A stretch of 64,000 nucleotides of DNA from Amoebidium appalachense (taxonomy: Eukaryota; Ichthyosporea). The position numbers were made by a program, and so were the translations under genes. Positions 52,336-64,000 of the stretch are shown here, in pieces. The stretch is taken from contig CAVNZM010000014.1 in NCBI GenBank assembly GCA_963693365.1, positions 6,696,001-6,760,000 on the forward strand, given 5' to 3'. The notes under the pieces are model-generated. The model was not told where the DNA came from and made no database searches. It was given only the letters and a program-made list of their open reading frames with translations. Each line of letters opens with the position of its first letter. Position 1 is the stretch's first letter.

Positions 52336-52813
52336 TGTACATAAAAAGAACTAACCTTGACCTCGACGGATTTTACGTTTTTCCTGTAGAAAGATGTGCA
52401 CGTAACCACCCTGTCCGATTTATCTTTGGCCTCATGTGCATAGTCAAGTTTGTGAGAATCATTGCGATTTATAGCACTCTGCATGTAGGTAGCTACTTGA
52501 TGATGTACACACCACGGTGTGGGTTGCATATACTTCATATTTTTTGAAGCTCTAAATAAACTCCCAACGAAAAAAAACATCCTCTAATGGACAGGGTCAA
52601 AAAAGGAAAAAAACAATAATTGACAAAAGATTTTTCTCGGTTGGCCAAATTGGGTTAACCGTGCTTGGTTGTTGGATATCCGTGTATGCAAGGAGAGGCT
52701 GGTGACTGTCTATGGTGGTGGGGGTAGACCTAGGGTAGGAAGGGGGCGGACACTGATATGTGCGTGTGCGGGTGTATGCGTGTGTGTGTCGGGGGAGGGG
52801 GAGAGGGGGGAGG

Positions 52814-52816
<3 letters not shown>

Positions 52817-52874
<58 letters not shown>
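52817..52874 (+). repeat. G58 homopolymer
   Basis: Uninterrupted run of 58 G, followed 55 bases later by another G-rich stretch (52926-52958) and the T-to-G tract at 53029. Confidence 0.9.
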
Positions 52875-52875
<1 letters not shown>

Positions 52876-53038
52876 TGGGCGGAGCAAGGGTTGGGCCGAG
52901 ATTGAGGTTGGTTGGTGAATGGTTTTGGGGGGGAGGGGGGGGGGGGGGGGGGGGGGGGAAGGGAGGGGGGAGGGGGGAGCCTAGAGGAAACAGAAGCGGC
53001 ATTGGGAGACTCCGGTTGAGGTTTAAGTTTTTTTTTTT

Positions 53039-53082
<44 letters not shown>

Positions 53083-53423
53083 GGGGGGGGAGGGGGAACT
53101 AACTTTCCTGGGATGACATGACCCCCCCTCCCCCTCCTCCAAAGAATGTCTTCTCTTGTTCCACGTCCAAGAACATAACCCTAAAATACAAAGACAACTC
53201 GTTGCCTCACGGTAGGCTACTTCGTCATTCTCACCAATTCCATCCTGACTTGCCACCCTCTACCACAACGAAAATGAATGGACTTACAGAAGTATCTACG
53301 AGACACATACAAGTACACCACTTGCACATAGACCAATTCTGCATTTAGCATATGCATAGCATGACACAATAAATCATGCAAAGGCAGTACTGCAAACACG
53401 GAGAGCAGGCGTGCACGTGTCAC

Positions 53424-53475
<52 letters not shown>

Positions 53476-56397
53476 CACGGCCACACACGCGCGCGGGTGG
53501 ACGCGCATGGAAAAGGTGGAAGAAGGGGGATGGGGGGGGGGGAGGAGGAGGGGGAGGATTGAAGCAGGATTTGAAAAAAAGAGATTGATGTCAATAAACG
53601 AGTGAGCATGTGTGATGGGTGTTCGGGTGGGTGTTGGGCGGGGGGCAGGGGGGGAAGGAGGGGGGGGATGGTGGGGAAGGGTGGTTAAGGGGGCTCCATG
53701 ATGTTTGCTCATTTGATGTTTTTTCTCTGTGTCACTTAGGCACCTGAAAAGCCTCCTCATCCCGCCGCTTTGGCGTAAGCTGTCACGAAGCCACGGCGCC
53801 TGATAAAAACTGACAACACATTTTATTGAAACTAAGCCGACTAGTATCATTGGTCGAGAAAGTAGATGGTGTTGTATCGTTGGTTTTCACCGGCTGCGGG
53901 AGTGTGCTGATTGGGTATGTTGTTTATACCAGACCAACAAAACTAATTTACCTAACTGGAATAAAAAGACTGAAGGGGGTACCCCACAGGCAAAACATGG
54001 AGGGGAAGGTGTGGGCATAGAGGGTCTGCAAGCCCCGTCAAAGCCCCCCCTCCCCCCCCCCCCCCCCCCCCCCCCCGGCCCCAGCTACACACACACTTCC
54101 CCTCGTGTGGGTCCCAAGGTTCCCCTTGCTCTGGCCGGCCGCTTTTCTCTTCTTATTTTCGTGTTAGCGGTTATCTTTGTTCCTTTTTTTGTTTGTTTTC
54201 CACGTTGGGATGGTGGTGGTGGTGGTCATGGTGATAGTGGTGGTGGTGTCTGTTCCCACCATGCAAGCATCGCCATGACCATTGCTCAAATGTTGAATCT
54301 TTATGGCTAACCAATCTACGCGCATCACTTGACAAAAACAGACGGCCATTATTAAATGTATACATGTAGCTCTCCTGCTACTAATATGATATTTGAGCTT
54401 CATTTGGATATCTGGAAGTCGCGTGTCGGACTTTGTTGTGCGGCATTTCAAACACTCTTCAAATGGTCTTAGTAATTATACACCCAGCCATGCATTCCTC
54501 CCCTTGCCCTACTTCCCCGCCCCCCAACCCCCTTCAAAGAAAAGGACGAAAAGCAAAAAAAAAGGTAAAAAAAAAAAGAAGGCCTCTCCACATCAAAGAA
54601 GGAGTAGCGAAAAAGAATAACCCAAAACCAAGCCACCTCTGCTTACAATGCCGATCAAAGAGCCCAGCTGGTGAATGACCATCCTTCTGCCATCCCATGT
54701 TCGCTCACACACGTGACATCCGATACCATTTTGTCAGCTCAACCCAATACTAAAGAGTGCCTGTTATAGGAGAGAGGGACGCCCGGGCAACTTTGTGCGT
54801 TTGATAAATTTATATTATGATAACAATCTTAGGCATCCACATCAGGACTATGCATGTATGGACATTTCAAGCTACCTACTTTCTCATGACATGAACCGAA
54901 CACTGCCACTCCCCGCCCCTCAAAGGGCACGTGGCTAAACCCAACCACCTTACATGAGGTGACAACCAATAGCTGTAGCGCAAATAAACAAAAGGAGTCT
55001 TTTGATTGGCACCAAGGGACATCAAGATTCAGAGTGTACTTTAGTGTGCATGACAATAATCGTTGCTTGATAGTTTTTAAAATCAGTCAAAGTTAACTAC
55101 ATTTGCATGCGAAGATATTTAATTTTAGTTTCGGGTATTTTAAGCTACTAAAAGTCATGCATTGCCGTAACTGCTCTCACCATGGCTTATGTGCCCTCCA
55201 CCAGGATGGCTGGGTTGAAGGCACGAAGGGGCCGGCGTCAAGTCGCAAAAAGTTTCCTTTTGGCTTCGCGTTGGTGTTTCGTGAAAGGAAGAGAGAGCTT
55301 CGGCTAGAATAGCCTTTGGTGAGTGTTGTTTTTTCCTGGAAAGGTTTAAGAAAGGTGTTAAACAGAGGCAAGGCATAGTGGAAGTCCTGCATCGTTGTAG
55401 GGGGCTTTTGGAAATAGGGGATAGTTTTTGGGTGGGTTTGGACACGTGGCAAACTTTCTTCGTGGTGTTCAATGGTCGCCAGTTTTCTGTTTTGTTTTGG
55501 CTTTCATAAATCGAGCAATTTATATAAACATAGTGTCTTTCACAAGTTTTGAATAAGCAGTGGCTGTTTTCGTAGAGGCGGTTTCTGGATAGCTACCCAG
55601 CAAGTCTGTTTGACGGTGAAAGTAGAACACCAGGGTCACTTCGTTTTTACAAGGAGAATTAGAGCTGTTTTCGCAAAGAGTTAGGGCTAACATTTGGTCA
55701 CGCAGTTGTCACAAATAAAGGACGTTGAAAGTCTGATGATTTTTTCCACCCGCAGTGTCAGCTGCAACAGTTGGCACACTCAAACCCACCCTCACCTTCT
55801 CGCTACAAAGAGTATATGTTGTCTACAGCAAGACTACGCTTCTTTCGTGTAAGTCCCCCACCGTGTTATTCTCTGCAACGTAGTTGCTTAATAGCTGTTG
55901 GTATTTTTGGCTGTTGGTCGCCTAATGTCTTTGAGGGAAAGAATTCGGTTTGTTTCTTTCAGCTCTTGCTGCTAGAATGCCTAGAATCCTGAGTTGAGCT
56001 TGTGTAAGTTTTGTTTTTCCTGCCGTGTGCTGTTTTAGGTGGCTGAAAGCGCTACTTTCTTTGTTTTCGGCTTATCCTCATGACCTTTTGTTTTGTGGGA
56101 CGGAGCCATCTCTAGCTTGTCTTTTCTCCCTCTCTCTTTTCAGTGCAAAGCAATTAAGAGGTTAAGGAGTTTCTTGTGCTTCCTTCCTTGTTTTTTTTTT
56201 GGCTTCAGCCTTGCCTTTTTTTGTGTGCTGACGGACGGCTCCTTTCCACAGCAGGAGAACCACCGGAGAAATAAAGGTTTTCAAGAGCGCTTGCGTTGTA
56301 GTGGCTGAATGACGTTGCCAAACAAACATACACTGGGTCAGTGGCACGAAGGCACTATAGCTATATGTAGGTTTAGGACTGCACACATACCGCGAAA

Positions 56398-59300
56398 ATG
56401 GCGACTATGAACATCAATTCGAATGTGACCGACGCGTTTTACCGGTAAGTGCCTTTCCTCCCATCCCTCCTCCCCTCCCTCCTCCCCTCCTCTGACCATG
56501 GCTCTTACGTCACCAAGGATAAATTGGAAAGAAGAATAATAAAAATGGGGTTGGTCGAAAGGCGAAAGTTCTCTAAGCTGCACAAGTGCTCGCTGCATTG
56601 GGACTGCTGTCATGAGCACAGTAGTATTTGCTAATACGTCATCTTCTCCTATTGGGCTTGGGCTGCTTGTCTTGTGTATTTTTTCGTTTTGGTTGTTTTT
56701 CCACCGTAGTTGGAAGGACCAACCTTGGTTGCAATGACTCTGGACGAGGAGTTTCTGAAGGGCTGTTTGTTCTTGCAGGTACAAGATGCCGAAGCTTGTT
56801 GCCAAGGTGGAGGGCAAGGGCAACGGCATCAAGACGGTCATAGTGAACATGGATGACATTGGCAAGGCCCTTAACCGCCCTGCCACTTGTAAGTTCCCTT
56901 GTGTTTTTTTTAAGGATGATGTTGGCGAGGTTGTGGTGATAGAGAGTGCAATAGTAGAAGAGTGAGGGGAATGTGTTAACAACGAAGCTTTGCCTTTGAC
57001 TGTTTTCTGTCTCCTTTCTTTGTGACCTCCTATCCTCATCGTGGTGTTAGCTTGTGTTCTCTCTCGTTCTGGGCACTTCGCTCTGGGTGCTTTAGCTTGG
57101 CTCTAACCCTCTCTCCCCCCGTTTGCATGTGCGTATTTTTCCTTGTACCTTCCAGCTAACGTGGCGCTTTGCAGATCCCACCAAGTTTTTTGGATGCGAA
57201 CTGGGTGCCCAGACTCAGATGGATGAAAAGAACGCGCGATTCATCGTGAACGGTACATGTACATCTATCGTAGTTACTGTCTTTGCATGTTTCTGGAACA
57301 CATGTAGCACATGATTGTGTATACATGTTTTCCATCTCCCCCTCTCTCCCTCTGTTTGTCTGTTGTGTGTGTGTTCGTGTTTGCGTTTACTGTGTCCCTT
57401 ATTTCTATAATTATTGCGTTAAAGACTCATTCGATAATTCTCGATGACGCGCCTTGTTTATCGAGGCTAATATGCAAGCAAAAAACTGTCTACGGTGACT
57501 GATGGCGGCAATGGTGAAATTCATAGCGACGTCATGATATCGTTTCACCGACCTGAAGATGACGTTGCACCATTAATTATACTTAGATTTTATTAATGAT
57601 AATTGACGTGTGCAATGATTGGTTCAGGAGTTCACGGTGTGTACGCGCACTGACAGTGTCCGTGTGTTTGGGTGTAATAACGACTATCAACATGCAAACA
57701 CACAAGTGCGTGTTTGATTGGCATGTGTGTGTACTCGCACAAATATTTGCATACATCACGTTTGCGCGTGCATGTTCATTTTCCATCAGCATACACTGAA
57801 TGTTTCTGCACATGTATGTGTTTGTATGCACCGATATTGCTGTCATTGTATGCACACACTGTACGCAATTCCAAATAATTATATTTTTACGTTTTTTTCT
57901 GTTTACATTTATTCGTTTGTTTGCTCGCTATTTGTATATTTATACATGTATTGATGCTTGTATCTTTATTCTGTAGTTTATCGTTTGTTTACCTATTATT
58001 TGGATATGTACACATATATTGGTACTTAATTCTGCAGTTTATTGGTTTGTTTACTATCATTCATGTATCAATAAATGTATTGATACCTGCATCTTTTAAT
58101 CTGCAGTTTATTCGCCTGTTCACATACTATTCACATATTTATACATATATTGAGACTTCCATCTTTTATTCTTCAGGGGCGCACGATGCCAAGGACCTCC
58201 AAGAGCTTCTAGACAAGTTCATCAAGAAGTACGTGCTGTGCCCTCAGTGCGAGAACCCAGAGACGGACATGCGGGTGAGCAGCCAGGGCATCATCAAGGC
58301 AAAGTGCGTGGCCTGCGGCTGGCGGGGGGAGATGGACAACAACCACCGCCTGGCCACCTTCATCACGAGGAACCCTCCAAACAACGCTCAGTCCATCAGC
58401 CAGGCCGCTGACAAGTATGTTTGCCGTGTGTGCTGTCGTGTACCTTGTGTTCGTTGTGGGTGTTGTGCCTAGTTGGTAGTGTGTTTTGTATTATTCCCCC
58501 CGGTAGCACTCTGCGTTATGTTGTTGGTCGTGATTGGTAGTTCAGAGAGAGAGAGAGAGAGAGGAGGAAAGAAGGGGGGGGGGGGGGGAGGGTGAAGGTT
58601 TGGAGAATGGGGGGAGTATGGGCTTGTGTGCACATCCTTGTTTTCCAATTCGAGTCTAACAAGCAAAACAGGCAACTGTTCTTTGCAGTATCTGACTTCG
58701 TTCTGTAATGTTTGATCTTGCAGGAAGAAGGAGCGCAAGTCGAAGAAAGAGAAGGAGGCGGCTGAGGCAAAGGGCGAAGGCAAGGAGGCAAAGCCCGAAA
58801 AGGAAAAGTGTAGGTGGCCCCTTAATCAATGACTAATTAGCGGTGTAAGGTGTGGTTGTCCCCATTAAGGATTAGTTGATTAAGGAGTACACACAGGGGT
58901 GTAGGTGCTTCCTTAGGGATTAACAAATTTAGGGAAAAATGTAGGTGCCCCTATAAAGATTGGGGCTAGTTGGCTTGGAAAAGTGAAGTTGTGAGCTGTA
59001 TGACGGGTTAAGATTTGTTTGGGCTGCTTGTTTCCTGAAAGCGGCGTTTTCAGCAGTGAATGGGTGGTTGGGCAGACAGTGAGAATGAAAAGAGTTTGTT
59101 GTCGGAATTGAGTGTTTGATACTCAGTCGAAAGAGTCATGGGTGGTGGTTGTGCTAGTGTGCTTTCAGTGCGGTATTTTGTGTTTCTGAAACCTCCTTCC
59201 CCTCCCCCCCCCCCCCCCCCCCCCCTCCCTTCTTGTCAGTGCACTAACACGAAGACAAACCTCCACAGCCAAGAAGTCCAAGAGCGAGAAGGGTGAGAAG

Positions 59301-59540
59301 GGCACCAAGTCAGCCGAGGCCTCCCCACCCCCCTCAAAGGTATTGCCTATCTTGTTTCCCGTTCGTGGCATGTTATGTTCCTCCTGTTGGCCTTTTCCCA
59401 AGTTGGTTGCAACGGTTTCCATGGAGTAGCCCGATATATTGCTGAGCCTGCGCGCTCCTAAGTTGCTCTGGTCTGTGGTGTTTTAGCTTGTAGACGGTGC
59501 AATGTAGTTTTTGTTGGTTGTTTGCACTTCCTAACCCCCC

Positions 59541-59601
<61 letters not shown>

Positions 59602-60472
59602 AAAAAACTTAGGGAGGAATGTGATTTGGGTATTGTGCATACTGTACACGCACCGTTCTGCAGACCAATGTTGTGCATATTCTTGTGTATGTCCACACGA
59701 CATGTGGAAGAGTGTGAACATCACCAGTGTGCATGCACACCTCACACTCGTTATCGAATCATAATCCATGCCTCAAACCCGATGTGTTTTAAGGTGTATT
59801 CTTCCCCTTTTGTCTTTGCCCTTGGCGCTGTGTTTAACGTCATTAAATGCAAACCATTTGCCGCCTTTCAACACATAACCTTGATGCCTTGCAAAACAAA
59901 ACACATAACATCGTGAAACACAAACACAACATGAACACAAACACCCAACACCTTTACACCCAGCACAGAAGGAGAAGCATGCACATTAACGCAAGACCTC
60001 TAAACGTAGGGCTACCTTTCACGTAGGGCTACCTTTCTGTACTGATATGTACTATGTCGAACGTAAACGTGAACACCTTTAAACACCTTAGCACATCTTA
60101 ATCAAGACAGAAGGAGAAGACACCTTTAAATATAAAGGACAACTACTTCCAAACATAAACATTTTAACACAAACACTTAACACCTAAACATGTCTTAACC
60201 AACACAGAAGGAGAAGGAGAAGGAGAAGCGTGCACCCAAGGACGAGGATGAAGATGAGGAAGAAGACGATGATGTGGACTGGAGTCTGGACGTGAGTGAG
60301 GAGGCAGTCAGGGCACGCAGAGAGGCACTGGAGGAGGACCTGGGTGATGCGGTCAAGGGCATGACACTCACGGAGGCCGACTACAGTACGTTTCTGTGTT
60401 TTTGGGGTTGCATAGGTTGTTGGGTGTTGTTGGTGTGTGGGTGGGCGGGGTGGATGGATGGATGGCTTTCCG

Positions 60473-60504
<32 letters not shown>

Positions 60505-61365
60505 GAGAGAGAGAGATAGAGGGAAGGAGGGGGGGGATGCACGTGTTGTACAACTTTATTGGGTTCATGCTCTGGGACCTTTTTTTTTTTTTTTTTTTTT
60601 TTTTTGGACTGTGTTCTTGTTTCGTGCCTACCACTGATGGTGCAAACACAATGCAACACTTGTGCTTGGGCTGGCATGACGATACCCAATTCACGACGGT
60701 CTTAATATGCTCCGGCACGTGATTTCAACGCCCCGAATGGGCACTATCCGACCAACCACATGATAGCATTGGCTTAATACGTAACGTGTGCGCCTGGTTC
60801 TTTAATGATACTTACCATATATGGGGTGCAGTGGACATGAGCGAGAAGGACCGCCTGGAGGCCTTTAAGACGTTCTGCCAGAAGACCCACTCGGACAAGG
60901 AGCTTCTGGACGAGGCCGTACGTGCCCTTAAAGATGCTTACACATATTTTTGTACACACACCCGTTAAAGAACCACACGCTTGCACACACCTTAGCACAC
61001 ACGCAGCCGTAAAGACATTGGCAAGAGCAGTGTGTGTGCACCCTGGCCGATCAGTGGATGTGTAAGGTTTGAAATGCTTTCACTGTTATCTGGAATGTGT
61101 GTGTGTGTGTATGTGTGTTTTCTGTTGTACCTGCTACCATGATGATGATCTAGTCTTTCTCTCTCTCTCTCTTCTCTGCCTCTCATGCCCCCTTGGTGTT
61201 GAGGGAAGGGGCAAGTTTAACGGCGTACACGGCTGGCATGACGATACCCAATTCACGACGGTCTTAATATGCTCCGGCACGTGATTCAAACGCCCCGAAT
61301 GGGCACTATCCGACCACAGACACACCGACACAACCCTCCATGTACGCATACACACTCAACACGCC

Positions 61366-61403
<38 letters not shown>

Positions 61404-61861
61404 CCCTCCTTTTTTTTTTCCTCGTGCTTTTGTCTTACAGTGTTCACCTCGTTTCCAGGTGCGTCTTGGTATCCGGGACAAGGCCATGGCGGTGCTTGCT
61501 GAGCTCAAGTTCAACGAGGGTCTGCTGCAGCAGCTCAAGCAGAACAGGGCCCTGCTCGTCAGGGTACGTGTGTGTGTGTGTGCTTGCCTGTGTGTGTGTG
61601 TGTGTGTGTGTGTGCGAAGAGAGTGTGAGGTGTGTTTATTTGTGATTTGCTGGTCAGGGCACGTGCAGGAGATTTTTCATGTTTTTGGTGATGGAGAGGA
61701 GGGGTCAAATGTGTTGGTGTAGGTTGAAGGATGGGGAGCAATTTGGACTGTGTGTTCTTTGTGTTGGGTTGAGGCAACGGTCTTGCTGGTCCGGGTACGT
61801 TTTGGATGGTTTGGGGTGGTGGTTTTTTTTTGTGGTGGTGGTGGTGGGTGGGGGGGTGGGT

Positions 61862-61897
<36 letters not shown>

Positions 61898-62441
61898 TGC
61901 TCAGGTGTGGGTTGCAACCTATGTTGGGGAAGTGGGTGAGAGGGGTCGTCGGTGGCAACGGAGGGGAGTGTAGGATTCCCAGGTGTGTGTGTGTGTGTGT
62001 GTGTGTGTGCTAACGGTGGCATAAGCGAATTGCTGGCATGACGATACCCAATTCACGACGTTCTTAATATGCTCCGGCACGTGATTCAAACGCCCCGAAT
62101 GGGCACTATCCGACCAAGCAATCCATTCTATCTTCCTGTCTTGCACCCTTACACCCTCTTTGCTAGCCATGGATGTACTTCCTCTCCTCCTCTTCTAAAT
62201 GTTCCACGCACTAACCATATATGGGCATTTCCTTTTTTAGTTTTGCGACAAGGACCCCGAGACGCAGCGTTGCCTGCTGGGTGCCATTGAGCGCCTGACG
62301 TCTGTGCTGTACCCCAGCCTGCTGGCCAAGGTGGCCCACATCATCAAGGCACTCTACGACCTGGACATTGTCGAGGAGGAGGTGTGTGTGTGTGTGTGTG
62401 TGTTTGTGGGCTTTTGAGTGTGTGTGTGTGTGTTTGTGGTT

Positions 62442-62472
<31 letters not shown>

Positions 62473-63812
62473 GATATGAGTGGGTCCTTTTAAATGTGTG
62501 CTTTTGAGTGTATGTGGAGGGGAAGGGGGAAGGGGGGGGGGGGGGGGGGTCGGATCACTCGAATGTGCTGGATTGGTGGCCGCACACATGTGTGAATGTT
62601 ATTGTCATTTGGGTGGTCGGGTGGGGGGGGGGGGGGGGGAGAGGGGGATGGGGGAAGGGGGGGAGGGGGTTACTTAGGCGGTGGGTCTGTCGTCATGCCT
62701 GTCAGCGAGTGTGTGTGTGTGTGTGTGTGTGCGTTCGTGTGCATCCCCTCTCTTCGTGTGCATGAGTGCGCATGTGCCTGACTACTTTGCTCCCTGCAGG
62801 TGCTTGTTGAGTGGGGGGACCAGACCACCTCCAAGTATGTCAGCGGTGAAAACTTCAAGAAGGTCGTGGCCCAGGCAAGGAAGGTCCTCGACTGGCTGAA
62901 GTACGTATACTCCCCAAAGATTGTTGGTTTCTCTCAGTGTTTTGTGTCTGTTGGGGTGGTGTTTTGGTTCCTGGCTACCTGCATGGGGGGTTATGATGTG
63001 TTGATATTAGCGGTGTGTTTGTTTCTGTGCAGTGGGTTTTAGGGGTTTACGACACACACGCTAAGGTGTATAAGGTGGATTTCTTGGCATGACGATACCC
63101 AATTCACGACGGTCTTAATATGCTCCGGCAGGTGATTCAAAGGCCCCGAATGGGCACTATCCGACCAAGCAATGTAATGCAATCGATCAACACCCCCCTA
63201 GCACCTTTTATCCGCGCACGTGCACACTTGCACACATGCACTGACCCTTAGCCAATCACAGGGAGGCCGAGAGTGATGACGATGATGAGGATGACGATCT
63301 TGCCTTCAGCTCGAAGGGTGCTGCTGACATCTCCTCGGCAGCTGCTTCCTCCCGCCTTCCTTGTACGTGCCCCCCCCCCCCCCCAAAAAAAAAAAAAAAA
63401 AAAAAAACTTCCCTCTGATCCTACAGTGCACACACGCACACTCCCTCTCCCTCTCTCACTCACGCGTGCGCTCACGGTGACGCACATATAGGCACATGAT
63501 GCGTGGCTGGTGGGTGATTTTCAAGACAGGGCACCACCAAGTGCAGATGCGGTTTATAGCCACAATGGCATTATATGCACGGGGTGTCAGTCTACTTCAT
63601 GTTTGTGCTCACTGGGATGTTGTTCTTTGTTGGTTCCTGCACTTGCACACGTGGTGTATCTTCTGCACACGCAGACTGATTTTTTAATTTGCACACACCG
63701 ACTATTTTAATTTTTATTATCAGCCGTTCCTTCTGCCGGTGCTGCCAAGGCCGCCCCCGCTGCCGCGGCTGCAGAGGACGATGACGATGACCTGGACATC
63801 GACAACATCTAG
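56398..63812 (+). CDS. EIF5: Eukaryotic translation initiation factor 5 (eIF5)
   Basis: Thirteen exons, all phases consistent, 476 residues: 56398-56444, 56779-56888, 57175-57252, 58177-58414, 58724-58809, 59269-59339, 60208-60385, 60832-60917, 61459-61563, 62241-62381, 62800-62900, 63262-63362, 63724-63812. eIF5 is the GTPase-activating protein for eIF2 in the 43S/48S complex. The N-terminal domain has FYRYKMP with the catalytic arginine finger (Arg16, equivalent to human Arg15), [16 protein letters not shown] and [13 protein letters not shown]4 zinc finger follows (C100, C103, C122, C125). Residues about 165-260 form a Lys/Glu then acidic linker longer than in human or yeast. The C-terminal part is the W2/HEAT domain, and the acidic end [11 protein letters not shown] is typical of eIF5. 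Similarity to animal eIF5 is high. Introns carry a repeated ~83-nt element, annotated separately. Confidence 0.97.
57899..58176 (+). repeat. Four degenerate ~70-bp tandem units at the 3' end of eIF5 intron 3
   Basis: Units beginning near 57899, 57971, 58033 and 58103 share CTG(C/T)AGTTTATT-like starts, GTTTGTTTAC, ATACATGTATTGA and CATCTTTTATT. Several end in a pyrimidine run plus CTGCAG or CTGTAG. The real acceptor (TTCTTCAG, 58176) is the end of the last unit. Confidence 0.75.
59537..59594 (+). repeat. C-to-A tract in eIF5 intron 6
   Basis: A run of 26 C passes directly into about 34 A. Confidence 0.9.
59961..60120 (+). repeat. Decayed copies of the exon 7 acceptor in eIF5 intron 6
   Basis: CACAGAAGGAGAAGCATGCA (59964 on) and AGACAGAAGGAGAAGA (60105 on) resemble the true exon 7 start, CACAG/AAGGAGAAGG and CGTGCACCC at 60203-60230. 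Each holds an AG that could act as a decoy 3' splice site. Confidence 0.6.
60005..60037 (-). repeat. Dispersed 16-mer, two tandem reverse-complement copies
   Basis: CGTAGGGCTACCTTTC at 60005-60020 and again at 60022-60037, one base apart. These are the exact reverse complement of the 16-mers at 4882 and 5004, more than 55 kb away. Confidence 0.85.
60672..60754 (+). repeat. Intronic ~83-nt element, copy 1 (eIF5 intron 7)
   Basis: Begins TGGCATGACGATACCC and ends GGGCACTATCCGACCA. It has one rearranged site (GATTTCAACG in place of GATTCAAACG) compared with the other copies. Same orientation as the gene. Confidence 0.95.
61234..61316 (+). repeat. Intronic ~83-nt element, copy 2 (eIF5 intron 8)
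   Basis: Same ends and core (GCTCCGGCACGTGATTCAAA). Unique sequence flanks it on both sides, so this is not a large intron duplication. Confidence 0.95.
62034..62116 (+). repeat. Intronic ~83-nt element, copy 3 (eIF5 intron 9)
   Basis: Same ends and core with one substitution (ACGTTCTTAAT). Flanks AATTGC before and AGCAAT after can extend the terminal stem by about five pairs. Confidence 0.95.
63085..63167 (+). repeat. Intronic ~83-nt element, copy 4 (eIF5 intron 11)
   Basis: Same ends and core with two substitutions (GGCAGGTGATTCAAAGGCC). It begins TTGGCATGACG and ends CCGACCAAGCAAT, giving a TTGG/CCAA terminal stem. It lies about 95 bases before the exon 12 acceptor. Confidence 0.95.
63370..63406 (+). 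repeat. C-to-A tract in eIF5 intron 12
   Basis: About 15 C followed directly by about 23 A, just after the exon 12 donor. Confidence 0.9.
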
Positions 63813-64000
63813 ACGGTGATTGGCTGGGGGTCACGTGCACACCACCCCATTGGTCCACTGCCCTGCCATCTTGATGTGCGACCGTGGTGGCTGGGTTGCT
63901 ATTGGCTGAGGGTCATGTGGTCTTTTGCCTGGTTGTGGCTTGTGCTTGGGACATTGTTCGGGTTTGCCGTTGGTTAGATACCATGCATGTTTACGCTGTG
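63813..64000 (+). other. eIF5 3' flank
   Basis: Presumed 3' UTR. Several ATTGG motifs are present, and no AATAAA occurs before the window ends. Confidence 0.6.

Larger units (their letters stand above)
52081..56397. other. Intergenic region before eIF5
   Basis: Contains the presumed 3' UTR of the preceding gene, a G58 run (52817-52874), a T-to-G tract (53029-53080), a TG array with GTCACGG at 53419-53425 and an ATGGTGGTGGTGG repeat near 54210. A Lys-rich frame at about 54530-54620 lacks homology or splice context. Any 5' UTR exons of eIF5 would lie here but were not identified. Confidence 0.55.

Noticed and set aside
54433-54678. Lys-rich frame ending PSHLCLQCRSKSPAGE
   Set aside because: The C-x2-C tail is suggestive, but the frame rests on A-rich low-complexity DNA, with no splice partners and no family match.
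60672-60754. tRNA-derived SINE (GATTCAAAC looks like a B box)
   Set aside because: No A box at the right distance, and copy 1 has the B-box-like site altered. C/D-like or MITE-like readings fit the conserved ends better.

Overview
The window is nuclear DNA from a eukaryote with intron-rich genes. The introns are GT-AG and carry unusually long homopolymer and dinucleotide tracts, including many C or G runs of 20 to 71 nt. The eIF5 and p62-like proteins look animal-like, especially the eIF5 N-terminal domain. A unicellular holozoan or a similar protist is plausible, but I cannot name the species.

Layout. 1-4.7 kb: a decayed Ty1/copia retrotransposon entering from the left edge, with gag, broken pol, polypurine tract and one LTR, followed directly by the start of a second gag. 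6.76-13.74 kb (+): a p62/SQSTM1-like selective-autophagy receptor in ten exons (PB1, long coiled coil, ZZ, LIR, UBA). 14.5-14.9 kb (+): a probable Pro/Gly/Met-rich terminal exon with one frameshift. 19.0-36.0 kb (-): three tandem copies of an unrecognised gene family. Two are apparently intact two-exon genes with a matching promoter block; the third has lost exon 1 and is frameshifted. They lie in a segmental duplication full of CA/TG, GA and C/G tracts, with a 458-bp foldback element between copies one and two. 37.2-38.3 kb (-): a secreted histidine-phosphatase pseudogene. 40.3-52.1 kb (+): a gene modelled with 20 phase-consistent exons that joins an acyl-CoA-binding (ACBP) domain to a PLP-dependent alpha-oxoamine synthase. 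56.4-63.8 kb (+): eIF5 in 13 exons, with four copies of one ~83-nt element in separate introns.

The genes serve separate processes: autophagy, acyl-CoA/amino-acid condensation and translation initiation. They are not an operon-like system. The main points of interest are the ACBP-oxoamine synthase fusion, the repeated intronic element of eIF5, the tandem orphan family, and the p62-like protein with a coiled coil between PB1 and ZZ. Exon models come from splice-site consensus, reading phase and family resemblance. No alignment or expression data were available.
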